A stretch of DNA of 64,000 bases from CAMFKD01 sp964436955 (GTDB taxonomy: Bacteria > Chlamydiota > Chlamydiia > Chlamydiales > JAJFMA01): positions 1 through 64,000 of the forward strand of contig CAYTFC010000002.1 in assembly GCA_964436955.1 (NCBI GenBank), written 5' to 3'. Below, piece by piece: positions 25,298 to 34,027 of this stretch (the stretch's first letter is position 1; each line of letters starts with the position of its first letter). Under the pieces are notes generated by a model that saw only the letters and a program-made list of their open reading frames with translations, was not told the origin of the DNA and ran no database searches. A program made the position numbers and the translations under genes.

Positions 25298-27052
25298 TTA
25301 GTCTTCCAGTAACCGATAGAGTTTTTCGTAGATGCCTTTGAGTTGCACCAATTGACTGTGGGTTCCTTGCTCAGCGACTTTCCCCTGCGAAATGACTAAA
25401 ATACGATGCGCATGTTGAATTGTAGAGAGGCGATGGGCTATGACGATAGCTGTTTTTTCGGAAAGAATTCTTAGCATGGCTTTCTGAATTTGGCGTTCGC
25501 TAGCACTATCAATATTGGCCGTTGCTTCATCCAAAATGTAAACGCTGCCATTATGCGCTGCGGCACGAGCAAAGGTGATGAGTTGTTGCTCTCCTGCAGA
25601 AAGACCGTTACCATTCCCCGATATTTTTTGTTTTTCATCCAGATTAGCTAGGTTCAGGTATTCCATAGCCTGCTTGGTGCTTTTGGATGCGTGCATAGAA
25701 ATGTTTTGTTCTATCGTTCCGCTAAAGAGAGTGGGATCTTGCGGAATCACGCTAAATTGCTGACGAAGCGATGAACGTTGATAGGTACGAATATCTCGTC
25801 CATTAATCCGAATTGCACCTTTTTGGATATCGTAGAAACGAAGTAAGAGATTTAAAATGGTGGTCTTGCCTGCTCCTGTAGTGCCTACAATGGCTAAGGA
25901 CTCTCCCTTTTTTACAAAAAATGTGAGTCCGCGCAAAATCCAGTGATCGTTTTGATAGGCAAACCACACATCATCAAATTCGATGGTATAGATAGCGTCG
26001 AGCGGTTCTCCTTGTTGGTAATCTTCACGCTCGCGATCGAGAATGTCAAAAATGCGTTCTCCCGCAGCCATTGCGGCTTGCAGCACATTATAGCGTTCGG
26101 CTAGATCGGCAATAGGACGAAAGACCATCAGTGCATAAAGGCTAAAGGTGAAAAACAGGCCTGCATCAAAGACTCCAGGAATTACTGTAAAGGCCACTAA
26201 GATGGCAAAAATCATGATTAGCACGAAATTGTGCACAAACTGAATGCCGGAGGTAAATACGGCTAAATGGTGAATGCTCTCTAGGTTAACTGAGCAGTGA
26301 TCATCATTGATTTCCTCAAACTCGGCTCTTTCACGTTTTTGTGAGCCAAAAACACGAATGGTTGAGACTCCTAGCAGGCGTTCTTGTACGAATGAATTAA
26401 GGCCGGAAACAATGGCTCGAAGAAGTTCAAAACAACGTCTCTGATTTTTCCTAAATTGGTGTGTTTGCCACCACAAGATGGGAATGACAAAAAGGCAAAT
26501 TAGCGCGACTTGCCAACTTAAAAAGCCTACTGCAATAACGATACCAGATAAAAGAAGAAAATTTCCCATTATGGGGACAATGCTTTCGCTATAGAGCTGG
26601 TTAATCTGGTCTACATCAGAAATGGTTCGGCTCATCAGACGTCCGACGGACTGATGATCGAAAAAGGAAACTGGCATCTTTTGAACGGCGTCATACATTT
26701 CTGTGCGCATCGATAACAAGGCGCGCTGACCTACCCAGTTTTTGATTAGGACGTTGGCCGCCTCCAGCATATAGCCTATGATCAGCATGGCACCTAGTCC
26801 AAGAACCCAATTAAAGAGATGCGAAGGGGTTACATCGCTTGAGGATACTAATATTTCGGAAGTGAGTTTTCCCACGAAGACAGGAACCGCAATTTCAACA
26901 CTCTTTGCCAGAACCATGAGGACGACGGATAGGATGACATAGCCTTTATAGGGCTGTAAATAGCTAAAGAGGCGCTTCAGAAGTTCATAATCAATAGTGT
27001 TTGAGTGCACTTTTTCACGTTCATAGGTACGATGATAGGGAGGTATTTTCAT
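25298..27052 (-). CDS. ABC exporter half-transporter, canonical ATP site
   Basis: A 584-aa fusion of a six-helix membrane domain (about residues 30-320) and an ATPase domain with Walker A GTTGAGKTT (~387), signature SAGEQQL (~481) and Walker B VYILDEATANID with the catalytic glutamate. It is of the MsbA/MdlB-like class and exports lipids, drugs or peptides. Its start overlaps the stop of the neighbouring half-transporter by 4 nt, so the two should form a heterodimer. The substrate is unknown. Confidence 0.9.
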   Translation of the reverse strand: MKIPPYHRTYEREKVHSNTIDYELLKRLFSYLQPYKGYVILSVVLMVLAKSVEIAVPVFVGKLTSEILVSSSDVTPSHLFNWVLGLGAMLIIGYMLEAANVLIKNWVGQRALLSMRTEMYDAVQKMPVSFFDHQSVGRLMSRTISDVDQINQLYSESIVPIMGNFLLLSGIVIAVGFLSWQVALICLFVIPILWWQTHQFRKNQRRCFELLRAIVSGLNSFVQERLLGVSTIRVFGSQKRERAEFEEINDDHCSVNLESIHHLAVFTSGIQFVHNFVLIMIFAILVAFTVIPGVFDAGLFFTFSLYALMVFRPIADLAERYNVLQAAMAAGERIFDILDREREDYQQGEPLDAIYTIEFDDVWFAYQNDHWILRGLTFFVKKGESLAIVGTTGAGKTTILNLLLRFYDIQKGAIRINGRDIRTYQRSSLRQQFSVIPQDPTLFSGTIEQNISMHASKSTKQAMEYLNLANLDEKQKISGNGNGLSAGEQQLITFARAAAHNGSVYILDEATANIDSASERQIQKAMLRILSEKTAIVIAHRLSTIQHAHRILVISQGKVAEQGTHSQLVQLKGIYEKLYRLLED

Positions 27053-28851
27053 ATTTCCTCCGCTTTTTCTAATGACTGTAGTTCTACTAATGCCGCGTAA
27101 CGTCCTTCAAGAGCCATCAGCTCATCATGTGTGCCATCTTCAACAACTGATCCTTGGTTCATGTACAAAATGCGATCCATCTGACGCAATATTGGCGCTC
27201 TGTGAGTGACTAACAGCACTGTTTTGTCAGCGAATTGCTCACGCATGTTGGCGAAAATACGTCTCTCTGTAGCTGTATCTACGGCGCTAAAGATATCGTC
27301 TAAGAGTAATATTGACCGCCCTGATAGAAAAGCTCTGGCTATAGCTACGCGTTGCTTTTGGCCTCCCGAAAGACGAACGCCACGTTCTCCTACTACTGTG
27401 TCATATTGACTTGGAAAGAGGATGACGCTCTCATGGAGGTCGGCAAGACGTGCCACCGCCTCAATATCTTCCAGAGTAGCGGTTTCCAGAGACATTCCCA
27501 CATTTTCGGCAACGCTTTTAGAAAACAGGAATGGAGACTGTTCTACAACTCCCATTCCTCGATGCAGCTCGGTGAGGGAATAATCGTGGATATCTCTTCC
27601 GCCTAGAATGATAGTGCCTGCAGGAATCTCATATTCCCGATTGAGCAAGCGTAAAAGAGTAGTTTTTCCTGAAGCGATTGGGCCAGTGATACCGACAAAG
27701 GAGCCTCCACGTATTGTGAGGGAGATATCCTTGAGGACCATACGGTTGGTGGATGCATAGGCAAAAGAAAGATTATGAAAGGCGATATCTGCTTGAGGTG
27801 GTAGAACAGGACTATGTTTGGGGCCTTCTTGCACTTCCATGGGCGCTTCATAGATTTTCACGATGCGATCGTAAGCAGCACTACCGCGTTGGTAGATTGG
27901 TAGTACCCATCCTAGCATGAGAACAGGGCCATAAATGGAGGCCTGAATCCACATAAATGAGACAAAATCTGCACCGGAGAGATGCACCCAACCATACCAG
28001 GTGCTATAGCCTGTAAAAAGCACCAGGCAAATGGTAACCGCACGTGTGAGGAAGGTCAAAAAGGGGAAAAATAAACCGCGCAAAGCAGATAGCCAGAGAT
28101 TGGCGTTAAAAAAACGAATGCCCAAGTTGTCAAAGCCTTGGAGGGAGGTCGGTTCGTTAGCCATAGCTTTGATTAGGCGACTGGCGGAGAAGTGTTCTTG
28201 TGCGAAGGTGCTCATGTCACCAAGGATTTCTTGGACCTCTCTGGAACGTTGATAGACCTTGCGTTGAGTTAAAAGAATGGAAATGGGGATCACAAGGATT
28301 GGCAGAATAGATACTGCCGTCATGACAAGTGAAATGCTCGCCAAAGCAATCAATGCAGGAATAACTAATGTGATGAAGTAGAGTGGATACATGATGCCAG
28401 GCCCAAGGACTTCGCGATAAGCCGCGATGTCATTAGTGAGGATACTCATCAGATCGCCAATGTGGTGGCTATCATAAAAGGCGCGTGATTGCATTTGAAG
28501 TCGGTCGAATAGTTGAGAACGTACATGTCGTTCGACGTCACGGCTAACGGCCACAAACTCGACGCGCATGCGATATTGAAATAGAGCAGAGGCGAGGGCC
28601 ACAGAAATCAGAAGAATAACCCAAACAGTAAGACTTTGAGCATACGGGCCAAGAAAATTGGAGATCATGAGGGCAAGGCCATGGCCGCTTTCGTCGGCCT
28701 GCATGTGCATGGAGAGGATGGCTTGGCGAAATAGAAGGGGATTAAAGACGAGCAGGCAGTTGGCCGCTAGAACCATTAAGAAGGCGAAGCTAAGGCGCTT
28801 TAGGTAGCGCCTTGTGATGCCCATCAAATTATGGTAGAGACCCTTCTCCAT
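27049..28851 (-). CDS. ABC exporter half-transporter, degenerate ATP site
   Basis: A 600-aa protein with a six-helix domain (about residues 15-310) and an ATPase domain: Walker A GPIASGKTT (~390), signature LSGGQKQRVAIARAF, Walker B LLLDDIFSAVD. Aspartate stands where the catalytic glutamate should follow the Walker B aspartate, as in one half of heterodimeric exporters such as TM287/288 and BmrCD. The partner gene overlaps by 4 nt and has the normal glutamate. I chose the ATG at 28851; a TTG lies four codons upstream. Confidence 0.9.
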   Translation of the reverse strand: MEKGLYHNLMGITRRYLKRLSFAFLMVLAANCLLVFNPLLFRQAILSMHMQADESGHGLALMISNFLGPYAQSLTVWVILLISVALASALFQYRMRVEFVAVSRDVERHVRSQLFDRLQMQSRAFYDSHHIGDLMSILTNDIAAYREVLGPGIMYPLYFITLVIPALIALASISLVMTAVSILPILVIPISILLTQRKVYQRSREVQEILGDMSTFAQEHFSASRLIKAMANEPTSLQGFDNLGIRFFNANLWLSALRGLFFPFLTFLTRAVTICLVLFTGYSTWYGWVHLSGADFVSFMWIQASIYGPVLMLGWVLPIYQRGSAAYDRIVKIYEAPMEVQEGPKHSPVLPPQADIAFHNLSFAYASTNRMVLKDISLTIRGGSFVGITGPIASGKTTLLRLLNREYEIPAGTIILGGRDIHDYSLTELHRGMGVVEQSPFLFSKSVAENVGMSLETATLEDIEAVARLADLHESVILFPSQYDTVVGERGVRLSGGQKQRVAIARAFLSGRSILLLDDIFSAVDTATERRIFANMREQFADKTVLLVTHRAPILRQMDRILYMNQGSVVEDGTHDELMALEGRYAALVELQSLEKAEEI

Positions 28852-28876
28852 TGCTATTCCCAAGTCTCAGTTTTAT

Positions 28877-29108
28877 TTTTTGGGATTTTTACCACAGAGG
28901 CACAGAGACACTGAGAAGGACCTGCGGTTAAGAGACCGGTTTTAGGAAGTCCTCAGGCCTTGAGAGGCCTGGAGACCCAGCTCATTTAACTGTTAAACTG
29001 AGGCTATTTTTTCTGGCCTCTCAAGGCCAGAAAAAGTCCCCAAAGCCGCTCTCTCTACCGCAGGTCCTTCTCAGTGTCTCTGTGCCTCTGTGGTAAAAAT
29101 CCTAAAAA
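28877..29108. repeat. 232-bp inverted-repeat element with 52-bp arms
   Basis: The left arm (28877-28928) and the right arm (29057-29108) are reverse complements with one mismatch seen. They contain ACCACAGAGGCACAGAGACA. Pairing continues inwards with interruptions, and the centre again holds self-complementary blocks (GGCCTTGAGAGGCC type). It fills the gap between the ABC transporter pair and the DUF2608 gene. It could be a MITE-like element or a stable RNA fold. No coding sequence is seen inside. Confidence 0.8.
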
Positions 29109-29123
29109 AGCAAAATACGTTTT

Positions 29124-30773
29124 CTATAAAAGCTGTTTCACAATGTCATCCGGGATGATTTGCCTAAACAGGACCTGCTGAATTTTAGCTACATCTGGGT
29201 TATCCTGGGAAGGGGTTGCTTCCACAGCACGATACCAAATGCCTATATACGGCTTGTTTAGAGCCTTTGCAGCTTTTGCCATTCCCTCAACGTTCTTTTT
29301 CTTATCATCAATGAAAATAATTCTATCGAATTCCACAGGATGCTGTGCTAAAAATTGTACAAGAACATCCGCTTTATCGTTCTGTAATCCAGCGAAAACC
29401 ACACCATCGATGTACTTAGCTGGAGAAACTGTAAATAACGTAAAGTCTTCAGTAGCCACATCACTGCGGCTAAAATCAATAAAAATATCTCGCAGTGCTT
29501 TAAGGGTTGTATGGGCCATTTCGATGTAGCGCGCTGTCAGACCCATGGTCTTGACACCCCGCTGCTGCAGTGTTTGCAAAACGTTAGCGGTATTTGGCTC
29601 TACAGGCCTCACAGGTGTGCGAATCAGCACTTGATGCCAGAAGGGAACCAAACGATCGAGAACTTGCTCTTTTGATAGGCCTGCAGCCATGGCGTCTTTG
29701 GTGACCTTGTCTGCCCATACGTCGCCACCTAATGCACTATCCGTCCGCATGAGGGTGTCGTTGAGGTCGAACACTACGAGCGTCTTTTCATCCGCTAGAG
29801 ATAACAGGTCCGTGATCTGCGTGCTTTCTCTAATTTCGATTGGGACATCATGACTAGTTAGTTGTGGAGGTTTAGAATGACTTCCGCCGGTTAAAGTACT
29901 GTCGATTCTAGAAGGATGTAAAATAGGATCTTTGTACTTTGCCAGCAAGCTTACGGCTTGTGGCATTGTAAGGATGCGGGCTGCTATAGCATCAGGAATC
30001 ACCTTGTCCATATACTTTAGCTGATAGTCCGCAATCTCCATACGGAAATGGCTAAAGGCGGAGTCCTCTCCACTAAAGCGTAGGCCTATATACTCCAGAC
30101 CGCGCTCTAAAGCAAAGTCGTGCACATGGGTGACGTTGTAGCCTCGATCGTCTGCAAATACGATTTTCGTAATCTTATTGTCGATCTGATCCAAAAACTG
30201 GGCAAGAACGATATCTTTCTTATTGCAATCGTGAGCGAAGATAACGCCTTGATAGAATGCGACTGGATATTTCGTAGTGAAAGTGAAGGTGTTGTCTGAC
30301 CAAGGGTTCTGGCCGAAATCGATATTGATGCTATTCAAACTGTCAATAGTTGCTGGGGCCAAAATAGCCTGGCGTGCTGTCAATGCGATCACACCACATG
30401 CTTTGGCTTTCCATTCGTTAATCAGTTCTGGTAAGCAAGCTTGGCACGGTTCTACAGTAGTAAATCGCTGTGTGGGAACAAAGTCATGATAGCCTTCATT
30501 GACACTCGTGTACTTATCTTTGCCTTGTTTAACTCCATTTTCTACGAGATGCCAAAACCATTGGCAGCTACCTAGTGAAGTTGTGGCGCGAAAGGTTGTG
30601 CTGTCAAGGTCCAATACCACGAGGGTATTTGCGTCGATATGTGTGTTAAGTACACGGAAATCATCGCCGTCGATGACTATCGTTTTAGGTGCTGAAGCTT
30701 CGGAAGTAGCTGGAACCAGAAGGAGTAGTCCGCAAAGGACTAAACCAAGAATTCGTCTAATATGAGTTTGCAT
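29124..30773 (-). CDS. secreted protein with two DUF2608/HAD-like domains
   Basis: A 549-aa protein with a signal peptide (hydrophobic residues ~8-25, then ATSEASA). Two HAD-like units follow: the first with VVLDLDSTTF (~55) and IVFADDRGYNV (~205), the second with VVFDLNDTLMR (~333) and IIFIDDKKKNV (~480). DxDxT in the first and DxNDT in the second are the nucleophile motifs of HAD phosphatases; the later DD pair is the metal site. DUF2608 proteins are known from Legionella and Chlamydiae, usually as one domain. Acting outside the inner membrane, it may hydrolyse a phosphoester; the substrate is unknown. Confidence 0.75.
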   Translation of the reverse strand: MQTHIRRILGLVLCGLLLLVPATSEASAPKTIVIDGDDFRVLNTHIDANTLVVLDLDSTTFRATTSLGSCQWFWHLVENGVKQGKDKYTSVNEGYHDFVPTQRFTTVEPCQACLPELINEWKAKACGVIALTARQAILAPATIDSLNSINIDFGQNPWSDNTFTFTTKYPVAFYQGVIFAHDCNKKDIVLAQFLDQIDNKITKIVFADDRGYNVTHVHDFALERGLEYIGLRFSGEDSAFSHFRMEIADYQLKYMDKVIPDAIAARILTMPQAVSLLAKYKDPILHPSRIDSTLTGGSHSKPPQLTSHDVPIEIRESTQITDLLSLADEKTLVVFDLNDTLMRTDSALGGDVWADKVTKDAMAAGLSKEQVLDRLVPFWHQVLIRTPVRPVEPNTANVLQTLQQRGVKTMGLTARYIEMAHTTLKALRDIFIDFSRSDVATEDFTLFTVSPAKYIDGVVFAGLQNDKADVLVQFLAQHPVEFDRIIFIDDKKKNVEGMAKAAKALNKPYIGIWYRAVEATPSQDNPDVAKIQQVLFRQIIPDDIVKQLL

Positions 30774-30782
30774 GGCGTATCG

Positions 30783-32750
30783 TTATCCAAATAGTGTTGT
30801 GATAAGACGGGACACATCATTAAAGGTTAGGAATAGGAAAAAGATCACGAGCAAAAACGCAAATGGAATTACCACTTTTTCCAACGTTTTGATTTTCACT
30901 CGACGGCGCGTGATCAGTTCAAAGAGTGAGAACACAATAGATCCGCCATCCAGTACAGGAATGGGGAGTAAGTTCAGGAACCCAAGGTTTAAGCTAACAG
31001 CTCCCAACCAATAGATGCCTTCTTTCACGCTATGAGCCCAATTGGATTGAATGACGGCTACTAAACCGATGGGTCCTGCGATCCACTTGGGACTTAGGGT
31101 GCCGGTTGCAAAGGCTTTTAAGGTGCGCCAGATTTCGTCAACAACATCGCCAAAGAGGGCAACAGGTCCTGGATTATAGAGGACTTGAGCATCAGCAAAA
31201 GCGGGGGGGCCTAAATAGAGTTGCTGCTCCGTTTTTGACAAGAGTTCAAGCATGTGCGAACGCTTTTCAGGGTCTTCAATTGCTTCATACTGCTTCCATT
31301 CCTCGCGCTTCTGAGTGTTATAAGCGGCTTGGATTTCAGAGCTAGTAGCAAATTCAGCATGTGTTTTCGGTGTGACGGTGTGCAGACGGTTTAGCTTGCC
31401 AATCGTCATCTTTGGAGTCGCACTGCCAATATCAGCGATGAGTTGCTCCAGTTCCTTGAAATTGACATCCTTGAAGTAGTCTTGATTAGCGACTTCCCAG
31501 TTCTGAGGTGTGTCCACATCTGTGCCACGCAAAACGATTAATATAGCTTTTGGCTCCTGCAAGCGGCTAATAATCTGATGAGAGTATTGGACGGGCTCTC
31601 CGTTCACAGCGACAATTTTGTCTCCAGCCTTTAGAGGTTCTTCCATTTCTGAATAGGGATACTCAGGAAAGGCAATTTTGTGTGCTTCGGGGTCGATAAA
31701 GGCGATCAGATTTTCGACGCCGCCGCCATGATTGAGGTTGTAGGGAATGACGAATAACTTGGAAGTTTTTAGCTTTTGTAGACCCGCCTCATATTGCCAA
31801 TCGACAATTTCTTCTCGGAAAGCGGGGTCTACGCGTAATTCTTGTATAGGAATGCGTGGAATGCGGCGTAACAACTTGGTACCACCACGTTCAACCGTTA
31901 CCAATGTACGTGGTTCATTGATCAAATAGGAAAGCTCGGGTGTAGAAAAAATCAGCTCACCATTTGCCCATATCAAGCGATCATTGGGTTGAATACCGCT
32001 TTCGATAAGGGGCGAGCCTTTGGCTAATTTTTCATCAAGAGTCTCTTCCTCGCCTTCTTTAGGTGTTGTTGGTTTGTAGATGATATAGGTGGAGGAGTCA
32101 AGAATTCCGGCGGTCTTAAAGCTCTTATCGAAGACGCGTGGGTGAGGATACACCTTAACGGTATATTCAAAGGGGACGTGGGACCCTTCGAAATAGTTAA
32201 AGTGCTCTCCACGAATGCGCAATACTTGGTCAGCTGTAAGGGCTGCATACACGTGGTCTTTATTGTTGTTGAAGGGGCGATCTGTATAAGCTGTGACTTC
32301 GTCGCCTGGGCGTATGCCAGCCTTATATAGGTCTGAATCACGATCGATCCAGCCGATCTTGTTAGAGAACTCGCCGAAGGATTTATCGCGTCCTCCCACT
32401 AACCACAGCAAGCCAAATACCAGGAAGGCGAGGATAAGGTTGGCAAAGGGGCCTGCTAATGAAACTTTAATGCGATCGATGGGCGGTCTGCCAAAGAAAC
32501 CGTCTTTGACGAGATACGGATCCATATTTTCGTCTTCAGTATCCTGGCCTTTAATCCTGACGTAGCCGCCAAAAGGGATCCAGTTAAGGCGCCATTCGAC
32601 GCCATCGCGCTCCCATTTGTAGATGGCGCGTCCGAAGCCAATGCCAAATGCTTCAACACGCATACCAACTCGACGAGCCATCCAGTAATGCCCAAGCTCG
32701 TGAATAAAGATTAGAAAACCCAAAACCAGGATCGCAATGATTAAATACAT
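30783..32750 (-). CDS. rseP: site-2 membrane protease, RseP family
   Basis: A 655-aa zinc metalloprotease of the membrane. HELGH near residue 18 is the metal motif and NLLPIPVLDGG near 600 supplies the third ligand. Two PDZ-like regions lie between (around 145-200 and 350-400). The family is about 450 aa in E. coli; the ~200 extra residues in the middle agree with the long chlamydial form. It cleaves membrane-spanning regulators or remnant signal peptides. It follows dxr downstream by 29 nt on the same strand, an order also found in Chlamydia. Confidence 0.92.
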   Translation of the reverse strand: MYLIIAILVLGFLIFIHELGHYWMARRVGMRVEAFGIGFGRAIYKWERDGVEWRLNWIPFGGYVRIKGQDTEDENMDPYLVKDGFFGRPPIDRIKVSLAGPFANLILAFLVFGLLWLVGGRDKSFGEFSNKIGWIDRDSDLYKAGIRPGDEVTAYTDRPFNNNKDHVYAALTADQVLRIRGEHFNYFEGSHVPFEYTVKVYPHPRVFDKSFKTAGILDSSTYIIYKPTTPKEGEEETLDEKLAKGSPLIESGIQPNDRLIWANGELIFSTPELSYLINEPRTLVTVERGGTKLLRRIPRIPIQELRVDPAFREEIVDWQYEAGLQKLKTSKLFVIPYNLNHGGGVENLIAFIDPEAHKIAFPEYPYSEMEEPLKAGDKIVAVNGEPVQYSHQIISRLQEPKAILIVLRGTDVDTPQNWEVANQDYFKDVNFKELEQLIADIGSATPKMTIGKLNRLHTVTPKTHAEFATSSEIQAAYNTQKREEWKQYEAIEDPEKRSHMLELLSKTEQQLYLGPPAFADAQVLYNPGPVALFGDVVDEIWRTLKAFATGTLSPKWIAGPIGLVAVIQSNWAHSVKEGIYWLGAVSLNLGFLNLLPIPVLDGGSIVFSLFELITRRRVKIKTLEKVVIPFAFLLVIFFLFLTFNDVSRLITTLFG

Positions 32751-32779
32751 GAGACTACCTAAATGTGCCTTGATTACCT

Positions 32780-33916
32780 TTATGCATAGCTTGCCTCATG
32801 GCGAGCCTGTCTGTCTACTGCCAAAATAGACTGTAGGGAAGCGTTTGGTTGAACGGAATGCTGTGACATAAGGTTGGCTAGCTTGTGCCCAATACCACTC
32901 CAACTAACCTCTCCTTTTACAAATCGCTCTACAAGTACTTCGTTGGCGGCGTTCATAAAAGTGGGAAGTGTCCCCCCCACTTGACCAGCTTTATACGCAA
33001 GGCCTAAGCAACGAAATCGCTCATAGTCGGGCACACCAAACTCGAGTTTGTTGTGTTTGGTGAAATCGAATGGTTGCAGCATGCTTGGTTGACGGTGAGG
33101 ATATGTCATCGCATATTGAACAGCGGTGACCATATCGGGTACTCCCATTTGCGCCATGATGGAGCCATCCACAAATTCCACCATGCTATGAATGATGCTT
33201 TGGGGATGTATGACGACTTCAATTTGGTCGAGGGGAATGCCATACAGCCAATGCGCTTCCAAGACTTCAAGGCCCTTATTCATGAGTGTGGAGCAGTCGA
33301 TCGTAATTTTTGGGCCCATATTCCAGTTGGGATGCTGCAGCGCCATATCAACGGTGATGGTACTTAGCTGGTCGAGAGTCCAGGAACGGAATGGGCCTCC
33401 GGAAGCTGTTAAAATAAGGCGTCGCACTTTTGCACGATCCTCACCCTGTAAGCATTGAAATAGGGCGCTATGTTCGCTGTCAACTGGTAAAATGGTGGCG
33501 TGGTGCTGTGCTGCTTTGGAGATGACCAAACTTCCAGCTGATACCAAGGCTTCTTTATTGGCCAAAGCGATGGTCTTTCCAGCTTCGACGGCCGCTAAGG
33601 TTGGGGCGATTCCAGCGGTTCCCACCATTGCCGCAATCACCATATCAGCTTCATCTAGCGTGGAAATTTCACATATTCCCTCGATCCCAGAAAGAATTTT
33701 GGTATGAGGAAGTCTTTGCTGCAAGATTTCGGCTTTCTCTGGGTCGTCCAAGGCAATGACTTGTGGTTTGAACTCCAGGGCCTGTTGATAAAGCTTGTCG
33801 ATGTTAGATTTTGCTGCTAAAGCGGTGATCTGAAAGGACCCGGCAAGATGCCGTACTACCTTAAGGGCGCTTTCTCCAATAGATCCGGTACTGCCTAAGA
33901 TGGCAAGTCGCTTCAT
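32780..33916 (-). CDS. dxr: 1-deoxy-D-xylulose 5-phosphate reductoisomerase
   Basis: A 378-aa enzyme that makes methylerythritol phosphate, the second step of the non-mevalonate isoprenoid pathway. N-terminal NADPH motif GSTGSIGESAL (residues 8-18), then ALANKEALV (~120) and the metal/substrate region PVDSEHSALFQCL (~145), SGGPF (~172), and HPNWNMGPKITIDCSTLMNK (~195-214). Length is normal. A strong promoter precedes it (33967-33994), and rseP follows. Confidence 0.95.
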   Translation of the reverse strand: MKRLAILGSTGSIGESALKVVRHLAGSFQITALAAKSNIDKLYQQALEFKPQVIALDDPEKAEILQQRLPHTKILSGIEGICEISTLDEADMVIAAMVGTAGIAPTLAAVEAGKTIALANKEALVSAGSLVISKAAQHHATILPVDSEHSALFQCLQGEDRAKVRRLILTASGGPFRSWTLDQLSTITVDMALQHPNWNMGPKITIDCSTLMNKGLEVLEAHWLYGIPLDQIEVVIHPQSIIHSMVEFVDGSIMAQMGVPDMVTAVQYAMTYPHRQPSMLQPFDFTKHNKLEFGVPDYERFRCLGLAYKAGQVGGTLPTFMNAANEVLVERFVKGEVSWSGIGHKLANLMSQHSVQPNASLQSILAVDRQARHEASYA

Positions 33917-33966
33917 AGAAATAGTAATTCTTTAAAAGTGGATAAATCAACTTTGTGTAGGAAATC

Positions 33967-33994
33967 ATTATAACAACCCCTGGACGAAAGTCAA
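33967..33994 (-). promoter_or_regulatory. sigma-70-type promoter for dxr-rseP
   Basis: On the - strand TTGACT (33994-33989) and a perfect TATAAT (33972-33967) are separated by 16 bp, about 50 nt upstream of the dxr start. This is the clearest promoter in the window. Confidence 0.7.
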
Positions 33995-34013
33995 TGCCTA
34001 CGTATAGGCATTT
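33994..34013. terminator. palindrome between hydrolase gene and dxr promoter
   Basis: AATGCCTA CGTA TAGGCATT is a perfect 8-bp stem. On the + strand it is followed by further T residues, but both neighbours are transcribed on the - strand, where it lacks a T-run. It touches the -35 box of the dxr promoter, so it could be a weak terminator for the upstream gene or an operator. Confidence 0.4.
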
Positions 34014-34027
34014 TTTCGGAATAATGA

